Assembly: GCF_032854445.1 (NCBI RefSeq)
Contig: NC_088302.1
Coordinates: 45,420,521-45,484,520, forward strand
DNA: 64,000 bases
Source: Liolophura sinensis
Taxonomy: Eukaryota; Mollusca; Polyplacophora; Chitonida; Chitonidae
Direction of reading: 5' to 3'
Made by a program: the position numbers and the translations under genes. The notes under the pieces are model-generated. The model did not search any database, was not told the origin of the DNA, and saw nothing but the letters and a program-made list of their open reading frames with translations. This document shows, in pieces, positions 33,063 to 46,500 of the stretch; position 1 is the stretch's first letter, and every line of letters begins with the position of its first letter.

Positions 33063-36000
33063 ATGGCGACGAAAGTGGAGATAAATTTTAAGCGTTTACT
33101 TCGCAGATGCGAAACGAGAGTGGCTGAAAAAAAGCTTAATGACTGGAGACTTGAGAAGGTGAAATGTCCTTGTTAAAATGAATTTGTTGTCACTTGATTA
33201 TCCCACTCTTCACATTGTCTGTGCTTTGATTACAGTGGAACGATGCGCAATTTTGTAAAGTCTGAGTTATCTGCCCTTTGAGTGATAACTGCAATTTTAC
33301 CCTTTACTTTGACCATGGAGGTATATACAGAAGGAGGAACAGCTCGTCCTCTTCAGTGTGTTCAACGTACGAACACGTGAGGTCTTCTCTCATGCGCTCT
33401 CGAGACTAGATAGCAGCTTTTGACACCTGGGGTAAAATGTCCTGAGGATGCACCTAGTTGTGCGTCGCTTGCGCACAACGGAGGCACCCAGTTCAGACGG
33501 CGAATAATGAGTACAGAACAACAGAACGGAAAAAATAAATAACATTGTGAAGAAAAACATGCTGCTGGTAGTTGAATAGTAATGATGGCACTAGCACCAG
33601 GTGGCTATTTCAACTCCTCTCTTTGTATTTGTCTGAAAGAGTATTGTAGCCACGGGAAGGAACCACTGGTTAACCATACACTAATTCACGCCATGCGTGA
33701 TAAGTCCTTTCTAAACATTGTCGGCAGGAAAAAATTTGTGTCAACTTTGGCTCTAACCTCACAACTCACCCGCACACATAATAACCTGTGAGATACTGCC
33801 ATGAACATTTGGTGTTTTGGTTGTTGAACGATTATGTTAGAAAACTTTTGCAGTGGAAGGTCGACTGACAATGCAGGTGTTGATGTCCAAGAATCAGCAT
33901 CTGTTTTTGTCTTTGAATCCTTTGGAGTCCAAATAACATTGTGATTACTATGTTAGAATTCACCAAATGTGAATCTGTAAGAGCTACTTTTCTGCTTGAA
34001 GGCATAAAATGGGTAATCTATTCCAAACAGATAAGGGGCATTCCAAGTCAGTTTATTAGACTTCACTTCCTAAAACAGTTGTGAATGAATTAATCATGTG
34101 GGATACACCAAAAACATTGGTATTGACCTCTTTTTTGTCCTCAAACCAGTCCTGAACATGGCAGTGATTTTCTTACTTCAAGTGCTGCAATGTGTAAGGA
34201 CATGATGAAAAAGAAATTAAGTATGAAGTGAAAGCTCATTGTAGATCTCCACCAGTGATTCTGGCAAAGATATGAAGCAGTGATAGCTTAACCATAATTT
34301 GATGAGAATTCTGTAAGTGATTACAGAACAGATATCAAAGATTCTCTGAGAAATCTGGATCTTTGAAAGGCAAAAGTCTCCATTGTCAAGGACACCAGCA
34401 TTAATGTCAGAATGTGTAGACCATGCGCTGTGTCTCACCCAGATCTGAAGCAAACACATTTCACTAGGAATGCAGATGAGAATTGCCAGTATTTTTACGT
34501 TGACTTAGGGATATGCTCAATACCTATTACTGGGTATGTTTTACGCTGAAAGCCTTAACTAATAACTTTGAAATGTGAAATTTGAGATAAATGTATTTAT
34601 AATAAATAAATGTTTATTTTTAATTTCAGTACGTTGCTGCTTTAGAAGATCAGTTACTGGAAATCAGTAAGGCAACAAGGTTAGTCGCTGTTAATTTTCC
34701 TGTTTAAGACAAAGAACAATAAGGAACCCTTGGAAATTAAGTAACACCTACAAATCTCGCTCCAGCTACGTTGGCTTTTACTAAGCATTACCAAACAGTT
34801 GATCAGGCACTTGAAAAGATGCAGTGGTTTTCTCCACTTGTAAACATGATTGCATTATTACCTTCAATGTTTTCAGCCACTAAGGCACTTTTTCCAGAAA
34901 AAAGTGACATACCATTATTTTGAAAATTGTGCTAAAAATAATTTGTTTGTGTCACTTAAGATACACGTTTTATTAATCTGCATAAATTATGTTTTTGCAC
35001 CCATAGTTCTCTAAGAATGGTGCAAAATATTGGTCGCAGTGGTGGTTGAAAAGGTTGAAGAATTATTATGTCAAATATTCTTCAATCTTGAGATTTCCCC
35101 GGCTCTTACTTTTATTAATTAATGTTTGAAAATGCCAAAGTCTGACTATTCGCCTTTCAAGGAAGCTATCCTTGACAAGACAGTATTCATATGAAAAGGA
35201 TATGATATATCGTAATAGAAGTCTTAGCGTTTTAGATGAGATTTCATATTTGGTATACAGGTTCACGTTTAGGTAAAATAGATTCTTGTTCAAACTATTT
35301 CAGTGAAATTTTTGATTTGGTGGTGCGTCACTAATAAAATGAATGATGTGAACACATTAGAAATCCCACCCTTTTCACACAGGGTTTCAGAATTTGGAAA
35401 GAAGTACATGTATATGTTGACATGAGCTACTTTCCCAGATAAAGTGAAACCTATTTGATGAAATTTCTAGTTTCCATAGTAACCAGCAAGACATTGAAAG
35501 TTTAAATGATGGAAGCACACACTGTTATATATGTCCTAATGTTTCAGATCCCGACAATCATTGGCATGGGAAACCATTCATAAGGCAGTCACTCTCCCCT
35601 TCACTTCAATTATCTTCACTATACAATATTTTCAGAGAAGTGAGTTTTTCATATTTTGTCATTAATTTAATCAGCAGGCCGACGAAAGAACTGCTGACAG
35701 AATACAGGAAGAAGGTGGATTTCCTGAAAGGCTTAATAGAAGCTGAGAAAATGGTAAGGGTATTTTAAACGTATAGTTTCAGTTTACAGGAGCTTTTAAA
35801 CACAGCAGCAAAAATAGTTGATACCTTGAGCTTGTAGAATTAATCTATCAGATGTATTGTATTATAGCCACATGATAGACATTATTTCAGGCAGAGAACT
35901 GAAATTTCGGTGAGACTGTTATAAATACTGTTTTCAAATATGTGAAGATAATATCCTGACGCAGATTCCAAAATCATGGTCTAGCTGTTATAGGTGCTTT

Positions 36001-38309
36001 ATACCTTTCAATTGCTGGGACTTGAGATGTGGGCTCAAAATCAGACTTGGTCAGAGATATTCCACTCATTTCACTGCTTGTAGGGCTTAGGTGATTGTTG
36101 TTGGAGTTTGTGTAGTCTATTTGACAATCTAATGTTCATTAAGACCACTTATCTTTCACCAATATGGTGTGCTTACCTGTGCGTCACCTGTGGGAGAGTT
36201 TGTCAGTTCGTCAGGCAAAGATTATTGGTTTACTGGGTACTCCAGTTTCCTTCAACCATAATAATGAAAAATTCTTGAGTATAGCATTAAACTGCAATCA
36301 GATAAATATATCAACCTGTGTTTTGAGTGTTGTGTAAATAAATAAATGAATAAATAATCATACCAGTGCTTTGTTTGCTGGAGTTATGTGAATTTAGACA
36401 GACACTACGTTTACCAGTTGGATGCAGTTTTAGTAATGTTTCACACAAGTTCAGGGTTCTTACAGGCCAAACCTGGTAGACCTGTACCTCAGTCCAGTTT
36501 TCAGAGCTAGATGTAGCATTGAACTACATGTACCATGATACATGTAGCTTTGTATATTTTAGGAGTCCATTGTAGTTTGCCTGTCATGTTGCAGCCTACA
36601 GCAAGTGAGAAGGTGATGGCCACAGAGCGACTGGTGCCAGGGTATGACAGTGTGAGGGACAAACCAGCCAAAGAACTCCACCTCCAGACTAAGGCCAGGC
36701 ATCACACAGAACTCAGAGATGAACTCCTAGGCATTAAAGGTACAACTATGTTTGTTAGCACTAGAGAAATGTATGTCTTCATAGTTTATCCTTGTCTTAA
36801 AGGTATAAATCAGGCATGTGATTTTTAACATTGTGTAACATCACAAAAGTAAAAATACCCTAAATGACATAGAATTCGACCACAAAAGAGCTTTTTTGGA
36901 GGGAAGTAAATGTCATGAAGATATTACCTCTGGTGCTAAAATCTACATTTTCCCAGTAGGATATCATCCTACCTTCCAAACACCTGTCAAAGCACCTGTC
37001 TAAAATTAATAGAACTCCCAGAATCTGGGAAAATGAGCAGCTTAGTCATGGACAAAATTTTAGGGCATTTAGCGTATGCATTTTAAATTTTATGTGGGAT
37101 ACTATATCGATGAATATAAATTTGTTCTGCTGATGTCTTGTAAAGTAACAGGGTTGATTTAAATCTGATCTTCATTTGTTGAATGAGGTACATGTAGCAA
37201 GCAGTTTGTATTGTGTGTGTGTTGTAGAACCCAAGGAGAATGGGCTGAGACAGAGGAGGACTGGTGGTGAGGAGGATATAGACTCGGTCCTGCAGCATCA
37301 CCATCAGATACAGGAGAAGTTGGCTGAGGAGATGGTTATGCTGGCACGTAACCTGAAGGACAATGTCTCAGCCACAGGCAGGATTATACGAGATGACACC
37401 TCAGTATGTATTAGATCACTGGCTTCTAACCTTCCAACAGGTATTCTTTGTCTCCTGCAGGATTATGAGATTACACCGCAGTTACTATTGGAACATTGAC
37501 TTCTAACCTTCGAAATTTTTCATTGTCACAGGCAGGATTATAAGAGACAACACCTCAGTATGTAGTAGATCACTGGCTTCTAACCTTCCAAATTATTCAT
37601 TGTCACAGGCAGGATTGTACGAGACCAGTACTAATCTAGGTTAGTACCCAGGTCAAGTCGTTCCAAAAACAAAATTTTACTTGTTTCTACCATGCTTGGC
37701 ACTCAGCACTGAGTGGTTAGAACAAGGAAAATGACTGGTTGGCCTGGTGTCAGTATAATATGACTCGATGGGGTGGCACATCTGGTGTCTTCAGAATGAT
37801 ACTTCAGTAGCAGCAGCAGATTGGTGGCATGGATTCACCCTGCCACAAGAAGACACATTATATGTACACACACCTAATGACTCTTCATGGTCTTATGACT
37901 GTACATCATAAAACCATCGTAAGCATTCATTCATTCTTTGTATGTTTCTGTGTGTTTGCTTTTGGTTTTTGAGGCAGAAATGTTGGTTCGCCAACATGAA
38001 GTAACTTGAAATGAAGTGACCCTGAGCCTTCAATAACAGTGAACATTTTAGTTTTATGTACTGTTTTTTGTTCCAACCAAACTGCTGTGTATTTGACTTT
38101 TGATGTATCATATTGGTCATATTTTGCAGAAATTACATGAGAGCACAAAGTTAGCAGATTCAAACTACAGTAAGCTGAAAGTGGAAAGTGACAGACTGGA
38201 GGGTTTTACAAAGTCCTGTAATTGGTGGATATGGATTATGCTAATTGTGGTGACTCTAACTTTCATGTGGATGATCCTCTTTATGAGAATGTTCTCAAAG
38301 AAGTCCTGA
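33063..38309 (+). CDS. USE1: USE1, tail-anchored ER Qc-SNARE
   Basis: USE1 is an ER SNARE that works with Syntaxin 18, Sec20 and Sec22b in Golgi-to-ER retrograde fusion. Six exons join in phase: 33063-33158, 34630-34679, 35678-35753, 36595-36739, 37228-37403 and 38130-38309, giving 240 residues (human 259). The N-terminus (INFKRLLRRCETRVAEKK, DWRLEK) matches the human start closely, and VDFLKGLIEAEK follows. The SNARE helix runs from about residue 141 to 209 (HHHQIQEKLAEEMVMLARNL through SKLKVESDRLEGFTK). Asp appears at the expected central layer in RDDTSKL. A membrane anchor spans about residues 213-233 and ends at a short cytosol-distal tail, FSKKS. Intron 5 carries tandem copies of the 3' end of exon 5. 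Confidence 0.97.
34857..35073 (-). mobile_element. MITE-like element, TTCTTCAACC family
   Basis: Reverse-complemented, it begins TAATAATTCTTCAACCTTTT, shares GAGAACTATGGG and TTTATGCA blocks with the copy at 56.9 kb, and ends in GTGGCTGAAAACATTGAAGG, an inverted copy of the start. It lies in intron 2 of USE1. Confidence 0.6.
36180..36312 (+). repeat. Diverged SINE family 1 copy
   Basis: GTTTGTCAGTTCGTCAGGCA, CAGTTTCCTTCAACCATAAT, AAATTCTTGAGTATAGCATT and an AATA-type end. In intron 3 of USE1. Confidence 0.6.
37366..37626 (+). repeat. Tandem duplication of USE1 exon 5 end with splice donor
   Basis: The exon end ACAGGCAGGATTATACGAGA ... ACCTCA|GTATGT and the following intron bases CACTGGCTTCTAACCTTCCA recur at about 37522-37590. 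A third, shorter copy lies at 37600-37626. The two downstream copies repeat with a period of about 77 bp. Each keeps an AG just before GCAGGATT, and the first keeps the donor. Confidence 0.85.
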
Positions 38310-38945
38310 CATAGCTACATTCAGTTAATCATTCTAAGATGCTGAATTTGGGTCCCTTTTGATGATGTTGAGTCATGACGAGATGGTGCCAGTTGCTAGT
38401 GTGGAATCTGTCACATGGGAACCAAAGGAATGAATATATCACAGGTACATCTACAACCAAGAACAGGACAGCTTGGGAATGAAGAAATAATAGGCACGGT
38501 CACCAGCAAATTGTTTTACTGCTCCCTCTATTAAATAACATTTGAGAGAAGATCTTCATATACTTCGAATTTACCTCACTTGTCCTAAATTGAACATATG
38601 ATTGAAGTTCTTCCGTTGACATAGACAGGGAACATCTGGCTTGACCAAAACCAGGATGCTGCTTCATGTATGTGACAATCTTTACATCTTCTGATCACAA
38701 TATAATTACTGTTAACACAAAGGAAGGCTGATCCCAGCTTCTAAAATGATGGCTTAATTGTTCAGATGTCTGCCTTAGTCATTGAAATTAGTGAAAGCTC
38801 AGGTGAGACATTTCCCAGTTCAGTTGCCGATAACTTGTGTTTGACATGTGTCTGTGTTTGTCACTTTATTACCTAATGCTTGAATGTTTCTTTTGGTTTC
38901 TGGTCAATATCTGGTTTTGTTTTTAGTTAATTACCTAACCCATTG
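38310..38945 (+). other. Probable USE1 3' UTR and flank
   Basis: Sequence directly after the USE1 stop. No other gene is visible. Canonical AATAAA motifs occur far downstream (40134 and about 40371), so the end of the transcript cannot be placed. Confidence 0.4.
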
Positions 38946-39534
38946 TTCCAATGTTTGTTTTATTTGATTGTTTAATGCCATAAATACTCAAGAATTTTTC
39001 ACTTTATATACCATGGGACGGACAATATTATGAGTGGAGTAAACCACTGACATTTGACGAGTTATTGACAAACTCTATCATGTGCGACATGTATCATATT
39101 GATGGAAGGCATGTCATCTGCAGGACACTTCATACAAGACTACACTACAGAGTGGTGTTGACCTCTCACTGCCATCAGGGCTCCGAGAACAAAGACAGCA
39201 GTACAACCTGGAAAATTTCATCTTGTTGGACATAGCAATTTAAAGGCAGTGTCATGTACCTTGACAACTCTACCATGCCTCAGGTGCCTGTTGTTCTAAT
39301 ACAAGTTGGCCTGAAGTTTGTTTTCATGGGGCCTAACAGTAGCATTCCACAAGTTTGCCTGTGGTGAGTCTATGGAATGGGTGTTCACTACTTGAAAAGT
39401 GTTACTCCTCACCTGTCACTATATCCACAAACTGCTGCAAAAACTTTTTAAATCTACATCTAAGGGCCGAAAATGTGCAGTGAAAATGGCAGTCGAAAGC
39501 TAGAAGCCATTTAAATGTGTACGAGTACTAAGCT

Positions 39535-40032
39535 AGTGGCGAGAATATTTCACTTTCATATTCGTATTTCACAACGGCAACCAGTATTATGGCGGAAATG
39601 AATAAGTAAATGTTAGAGGTTTAACGTCAAACTTAACCATTTTTCAGTCAAATGACAAAGAGGTGCCATTAGTTGTGTGTACAAATACTGTGTGTTCTTG
39701 TGGTAGGACGAGTCCATGCCACCAAAGTGCTGGCACCACTGAAGTATCATGCCGCAGACACCAGACATTACAGCCTACCCAGTCACATTAGACTGACACT
39801 GGGCTGACCAGTCATCATTCTTTGCTCTGAGGTCTTATTATGGTAGGAGGAAACTGAGCACATTCCAGGGGACATCCATGACCATCCGCAGGTTACTGCC
39901 AGGCCTTCTTGCATGCGACGGAGAGCAAGAATGAGTTGAACTTGAACTCATAGCAACCACATTGGTGAGAGCTGCTGAGTAATTCTGATGTGCTAGCAGG
40001 CTAACCACTGACTGGACCACGGAGGCCCTCAT
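39535..40032 (-). repeat. SINE family 1 copy interrupted by a SINE family 2 insertion
   Basis: The family 1 tail (GAGAATATTTCACTT, CAACGGCAACCAGTATTATG) stops at about 39592. The copy resumes at 39836 with TATTATGGTAGGAGGAAACT and runs to its tRNA-like head (CTGACTGGACCACGGAGGCC). Between them, 39593-39835 is a family 2 fragment (TTTAACGTCAAACTTAACCA, TTTTTCAGTCAAATGACAAA). TATTATGG is present at both junctions and is the target duplication. Confidence 0.85.
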
Positions 40033-41416
40033 AATAAAATCCGTGTTTGGATTAAAACAGCTGTAAATTCTAAACTGGAAATGGCAACTGTTCAGCCATG
40101 GTAATGGTGTTCACATAGTAATAGGTTCCATGAAATAAAGTTTAAATGACTCATGATGTAGGGTGATGTTGTGGGTAGGAACAGTGCAATATGAAAAAAC
40201 TGGTTGTGTTTAACATAAGTTACTTGGTGATGTACAGGTATGCTAATTTCTCAGATAGAAAGCTTTGTTTTGTTACCACTTGCCATTCTACTAATTCAGC
40301 TTTTATTGCTGGATTTGTTTTATGTATTCTGGCTGCCTGACTTTTTTCTTCAAATTTCGTGAAGAAGATGAATAAAAATTTGGAAATTTTAAAACGGTTA
40401 ATCTGAGACTTAATTTATTATTGAGAGTATCTTACTACTAGAACACACAAATGTTGCAGGGTAAGTATTAAATGTGTCGGGCCATTATTCTCTAAATAAT
40501 TGTTTCTGTAACCATGCGTACATGTATATCCTTTTCTGTGAGATGCAAACTATGCCATAACATGACTAAAATGTGAAAATAGAAATCTTGGTACGCCCAC
40601 CTTTGCACCGTCTCTCAGTAACAGATGGCTTCCTTCTTTTTCTATATTCCACAAACTGCAAAATACAGGTGGCATAATCTCAGGGAACCAACCAGAGCAG
40701 ATGGTTTACAAATAGAGTAGATAAAAAGCTGAAGAAAGTTGTCTTTTTCTTTAACCACTAGGCATGAAGACGGAAAACATGAGACAAGGGAGGTAATTCT
40801 AGCAGGCGTTTGTGTGGAGCATACATGTGCGATGGATTACTACTTGGCTTATAGTTGTCCATATGCAGCTACATAGATTGTTGTGCTTGTCTTCTTTTGC
40901 AAGCTGTATGAGAACCAGGCTTAACATAAGGGTTGTGAGAGCATCTGGAGTGGAGTCATTCTCCCAGTTTTAATACATTTAAATCTCATCATCTGATTAA
41001 ATGAAACTAAAGTTGATACATTAAGCATATTTAGTCCTATAGAAGTTTCAGTATCTATCAACTTTGTTTTTCATGATCCTTGGCCTAGATTTTTGAAGTT
41101 TTGCTGATGAGGCAGGGTCTTCAGGTTGCAGCATAAGCTTTACTTGATGATGAGTTATACTTTTCATTCAGATGCTGCCTTAGATGTGGGTTATATGTAG
41201 ACATACAAGTGGGGCAGTGTTAGGAGAGAGTGTTTTTCGTTTTCACTCCACATGTCAGTGTTCTCTGTGCACCAATATCCAACACCAAGATCACGAATCT
41301 ATCTTCAAGTCACAATTTTAGTGCAATAAAATGGTTGTGACTGTTCAGAACAATTTCATGATCTTGGTCCAAGCCTTATTTCATGAAGCGATGTTTGACA
41401 AGTCAGTATGTAGAAC

Positions 41417-41620
41417 TTCATCATAATAGACACCATAACGTGCGGCAGACTTCATCCTCTACATATACCTGATCAAAGGGTCACAGAATAGGCAGAACTT
41501 CACCCCAGCCATTTTCTGCTTTTGTCTTCATACAAGCACTCCATATTCATGTCCCACCTGAATTTCATATCCCAATGCCAACGTGACCTTGAAAATGGCT
41601 ATCCTAAATATCTGCCAGAA
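41417..41620. repeat. 204-bp direct repeat, copy 1
   Basis: Begins TTCATCATAATAGACACCAT and ends CCTAAATATCTGCCAGAA. It matches 43270-43473 over exactly 204 bases with 8 mismatches and no gaps by my count. It has no tRNA-like promoter and no terminal inverted repeats. Confidence 0.95.
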
Positions 41621-41864
41621 TTTTATATTCTAAATATTTAAGTCAAATTTCACATTTTCACCTTTGTCCACACTTGCTTTGAGGAGTCAGACACTCACTT
41701 ACATGCAGGACTAAAGTATTCAATTTACTAACTTCACAGATTTAGACCTTCAGGTTAGAATAGCCAGTCTTGTTTATGTTCACCCGGATCAATTTTCTCC
41801 ATGAAAAGAAATAAGAAGTAGACATAGCTTATATAAGTGCTAATTTTTTTTTACCATAGACCAT

Positions 41865-42010
41865 AAGTGAGAAAGTCTTCCAGCAACCTGTGGATGGTCG
41901 TGGGTTTCCCCCGGCTCTGGCCAGATTCCTCCCACTATAGGGCTGGCCACCGTTGTACATACAGAATATAAGTGAAATATTCTTGAGGACGGTGACACCA
42001 ATCAAATAAT
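41865..42010 (+). repeat. SINE family 1 copy
   Basis: CTTCCAGCAACCTGTGGATG, GTCGTGGGTTTCCCCCGGCT, GTATAAGTG-like block and CACCAATCAAATAAT. Well preserved apart from a short insertion before ATAAGTGAAATATTC. Confidence 0.8.
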
Positions 42011-43212
42011 TACATTTTTACCACAGATAACAAATAAATGTTTGTTGTTCTGTATGAGTCATTTGCTTTAATTAATATTATAAATACGTCACCATAGAGC
42101 TTAAATAATTAACTAGAGCCTTAAACAATAGATCAGAGCATCTGGAGTTTACTTTGTACTTTGACATCCATATCACTCATTGGATCCAGGCATAAGAACT
42201 TTTGAATACTTCATTACATCTTGGTTTGAATCCATACATACAACATCAAAAGTATCCCTGGTTTACATTCTACAAGGTGCAATTTAATGTAGATTTTCTG
42301 CCAGTATTCAAGAAACAAAGTACATTAATGAAAACATAACATGAATAGTTAGTAGTTGTTTTACATAAACTCGACCACTGTACAACCATCAAGTGTAGAA
42401 TCTACATGTATGTACATCCACGTCAATGCTGGAGCCATTCTCGTGAAGCTTGGCAAAGTGTGGTAAAGAGATTGTATCACCATGGTAAATGCATTTGATG
42501 GAGCATTGTGACAGCTTTGTAAGATAGGCCTGTTTCCCATTGAAAATTCACATTTAGCCGCTTTTAAAAGGACGTTCTACTTTCCTCGAGGAAAAAACTA
42601 TCCTACAGCCTTTTGCACCAGGCAAATGTAACCTTAGTTGACTGTAAGTACCATGGCATCATGTTTTAATGTGTGGCCAAGGCAGTTACAATCAACGTAG
42701 CCTGCACTGGTTTTGTGCAAGATTACCATGGAAGCATACATATATACAAGTATATGTCTTTTTAACAAGTGTTGTCAAATGGCCTGGCTGTGGCCGTTAC
42801 TACGACCATTGTGGAACTGCGTCTCTCCTGTGTACATGTAGGCCTAGATTGTGCGTTAGGTGGCAGTCCACATCACATGTCAAAACTAACATATCGGGTG
42901 TTTAAGTTACATGTGCTTTTGTCAGACTTTAAAGCATGTATATGTCACTAACTTTGTTACAGGCTAGTGCATTTACTGTCACAAAATCAGTGCTACCCTA
43001 TATCACAAAAAGTCACAACAGTGAGCACACCTCGAGGGGTCAGGCCATATTTGTCTTCCAATAACGATATAAGTATAGCCACAAGAAACTCACATCATTC
43101 TTCATGTTAATTCACAATTATACCCCCAAAAGCATACATAATGTTGCTGACAGCATGCTTCCTTGTTCTAATAAAAATGCATATTATTTGTGTTGCATTA
43201 AGATTAACAACA

Positions 43213-43218
43213 TTTATT
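43213..43218 (-). terminator. Candidate Wnt poly(A) signal
   Basis: TTTATT on the plus strand is AATAAA on the minus strand, about 300 bases after the Wnt stop codon. If used, the 204-bp repeat copy 2 would lie inside the Wnt 3' UTR. Confidence 0.4.
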
Positions 43219-43269
43219 CATCAAAACTAATAAGCAGATCTGTTGAATTGTCTTTTTTCTGTTGACCTG

Positions 43270-43473
43270 TTCATCATAATAGACACCATAACATGCGGCA
43301 GACTTCATCCAGTACATATACCTGATCAAAGGGTCACAGAATGGGCAGAGCTTTACCCCAGCCATTTTCTGCTTTTGTCTTCATACAAGCACTCCATATT
43401 CATGTCCCACCTGAATTTCACATCCCAATGCCAAGGTGACCTTGAAAATGGCTATCCTAAATATCTGCCAGAA
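43270..43473. repeat. 204-bp direct repeat, copy 2, beside the Wnt stop codon
   Basis: Equal in length to copy 1 and in the same orientation, 1.65 kb apart. Its right end is 47 bases from the Wnt stop codon. Confidence 0.95.
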
Positions 43474-43520
43474 GGTCACTGATTGGATCTGTTAGGTCCT
43501 TGATTTGCTGACCAGCATGG

Positions 43521-46500
43521 TCAGTTACAGTAATTTAGCTGTGCAGTGTGTGTACATTTTTTACATTCAACCCGACAACACCACAGAAATTTACAGTCAC
43601 AATCCTCCTTGATTTCCTTAACGATGGTGTAATAACCCCGCCCACAGCACATTAACGTACAGCCGTCCAGTCCGTAGCTGTTTTTCTTACACTTTCTCCC
43701 ATGGGTTCCCAGGGATCCCACTCGGTGGTTCTGCTCACAGAAATCAGGAGATTCTCTTAAATACACCAAATCTTTTTTTGTTGGTTTCTTCTGACGGCGA
43801 TTAACTGGACGTAGTTTATTTTTCCGCCTGTTCAGCTGCACTAGGCTTGCCCCATCAAACTTTTCTTTCAGTCTTGTCCCAGTTATACGAAAGTCTTTCA
43901 TTTTCCTCCAGCAGACTTTGATAGAACAAGAGCCTGAAATTCCATGACATTTGCATATGAGCTCCAGGTCATTCTTGACAGCCTGAAACAGTAGGTAAAA
44001 ACAATTAATATATTTCGGAAAGCCAGTCATTTTATTTTCTTCACATCAATGTTCATTATCGTTCAGTTGAAATTTCTTTGTGACTGTCACTGTAGTGTAG
44101 CGTTTGGTAATAAATTTGTAGTGTTCAGTTTTGGATTAGATCATGAAATTTGGTTGACATAAATAGGTTGAAATTTTTCAGATGTCAAATGATGCAGCCC
44201 AAACCAATACTTGTTTTGCACTAACCTGTATGTTCTTTTCATGAATTCTTTTACAAAGAAACGATAAATATTTGTCTTGAAAGCATTGGAACTTTGTTAT
44301 CTGTGTATTGCATGAGACATATTACAAGAGGTAATTGTTGGTGACATTTACATGTACAATACTGCGTAGTGAGTTGTCTCTGGGTGAGATTTGGGTTTGA
44401 AACTTGCAAATGTATATGTATGAACTAAAAATAGTGCTCACTGCCACAGTTTATGGCAGATGAGATGATCTATGGATGCTTGGCAAGAATTACTGTCTTA
44501 AATCTATGTGTTTAAACTGCATTATTGTTAACTCACCCTTCTGCCTGCCTCATTATTCCATAAGTTCATCAGTCCTTCATCGCTGAACTTCATATTTTCT
44601 GAATCAACAAATTCCTTTGAGAATTTGGCTCCATACTGAACGTTGTCTGAACATCCGCCCCATTCATATTCTCCCTTGGTCTTGGTGTGTCGTACATTCA
44701 CGTCACAGCCACACTGAGTTAGCTCCCCTGATGCACAACCGCGTGTTACACTGTGCATGACACCCGCAGAAAATATTGCATAGATGTATGCAGTCTCTCT
44801 GCTCTCTGCAGAAAAAAAGAAAAGAAAAAATTCAAGATTAAATTTGATGTTATCTGTACTGAGATGTTTAATAAGGTAATTAACACAATGTACCCCATAA
44901 ATTTTTTATATTCCTCTGTAATAATGTGACTGGACAAGTTAATCTTGGCCGTACTATATCAGCTACATGCATATAAATCTGTTTACAATATTCTGGTATT
45001 TCACCAATATGATATGCTTCTAGAGAAGATACATGTACAGGTATAGAAGATATTGCAAAGGGTGCATCCCATGGGTTATCATTTCCACCTGTCATTTGAG
45101 CAACACATATGGTATTCAAACTTCTGTGCAATATTGTATTTATTATTTATATTTTGATAATGGGGTGATGTGTATTTGAATGTTTTCAGTTTATCTCGAA
45201 TGTTTCAGCTATAGTGGTCATTGATGATAATATCTTACCTTTCACTTCTTGTTACTAGAATGCCCATGAACTAGTTTAGGTACATCTGTTTTTATTCACA
45301 CAGGTAAAATTTTAGCAGATGTAAACTATGACTATGATATTCAATGGTAAGCATATACCTGCTTGTAATTAGCTTCATCACCCACCCCTCAGTCCCTGTC
45401 TTCTTCCTGTGATACCCTCTCTACACACCTGCTTGGTTTCTCCCAGACGAGACCCTAGACTAATCACTACAGCCCCCTAATTGCCACCAGGTGTCTGTCT
45501 GGGGATCTCACACAGATAAAGTTTCACCCTCACTAGTTCATCAAGACACACCATCCATGATACCCAACATAACCTGTACATTGTGTGGAGCTGGCTGGAT
45601 TCTACAAACCATCAACCCAGACAGTTTGAATGAGGTGTTAATTTTATCATGATACTCTTTATATACCTTACGTAATGTAACAATTACCTTTGAAATAATC
45701 ACTGTTATAAAAGACATACATATACCTTTAGGGCCATATCTAGAGTAATTTTAGTTTCAGAAAAGGTTAGATCCACAAATTTTGGGCACCCAACCTAATC
45801 ACACTGTATTAACTAATGAGTAAATTGAACAGAAATTGTTTCATCAATAAAAAGTACAGTTTTTATTCAAATTTCTTTTAGTCACAGAATGTGTCATTTT
45901 ATAAAAGAGTTGCATTTTATAAAATTTCTTTATGCATAGTCACAAAGTCCCCCTTTAAGTGGTGAGGATCAGAACCTCCAAATTCGTTATAACAAACAAC
46001 CAGCAATCCTGGGTTTTCTTCGCTATTTCTGTGACTGAGGTTTCTGAGTACACCATAAACCATAGCGCTTGTTTTTCTTATTGCATCATTCAAAGTTTTG
46101 ATGTCTCATAGTGCTTTTATTTTTTCAATCTCTTGAAAGTTTTTAATGTACAGAGAAGCCATTTTTGGAGAAACCTAATAATAATGATGTTCAGACAAAT
46201 TGTACATTTTTTATGAAGGGTCGTCAGGGACTTTCTTACAAGTGGGGTAAGGGGGATTACAATAACATGAGATGTTAGGAGCATTACAAATACAGGTAAC
46301 ATGTACTGTCATAGGCTTGACCACAAATGCAATGGGTGCACCCATATTGGGTAGCAAGATGACCCACATCACACAAGGGGGCCACAAATAACCCCAGTGT
46401 AGGTTTCCACCTTAGCAGACCCTGAATACCCACTCGTAGTGGAGGGTATCATTTCACTGTGAGAGTTGGGGTAAGGTCTAGTGTCTCAGGTAAACTGATT

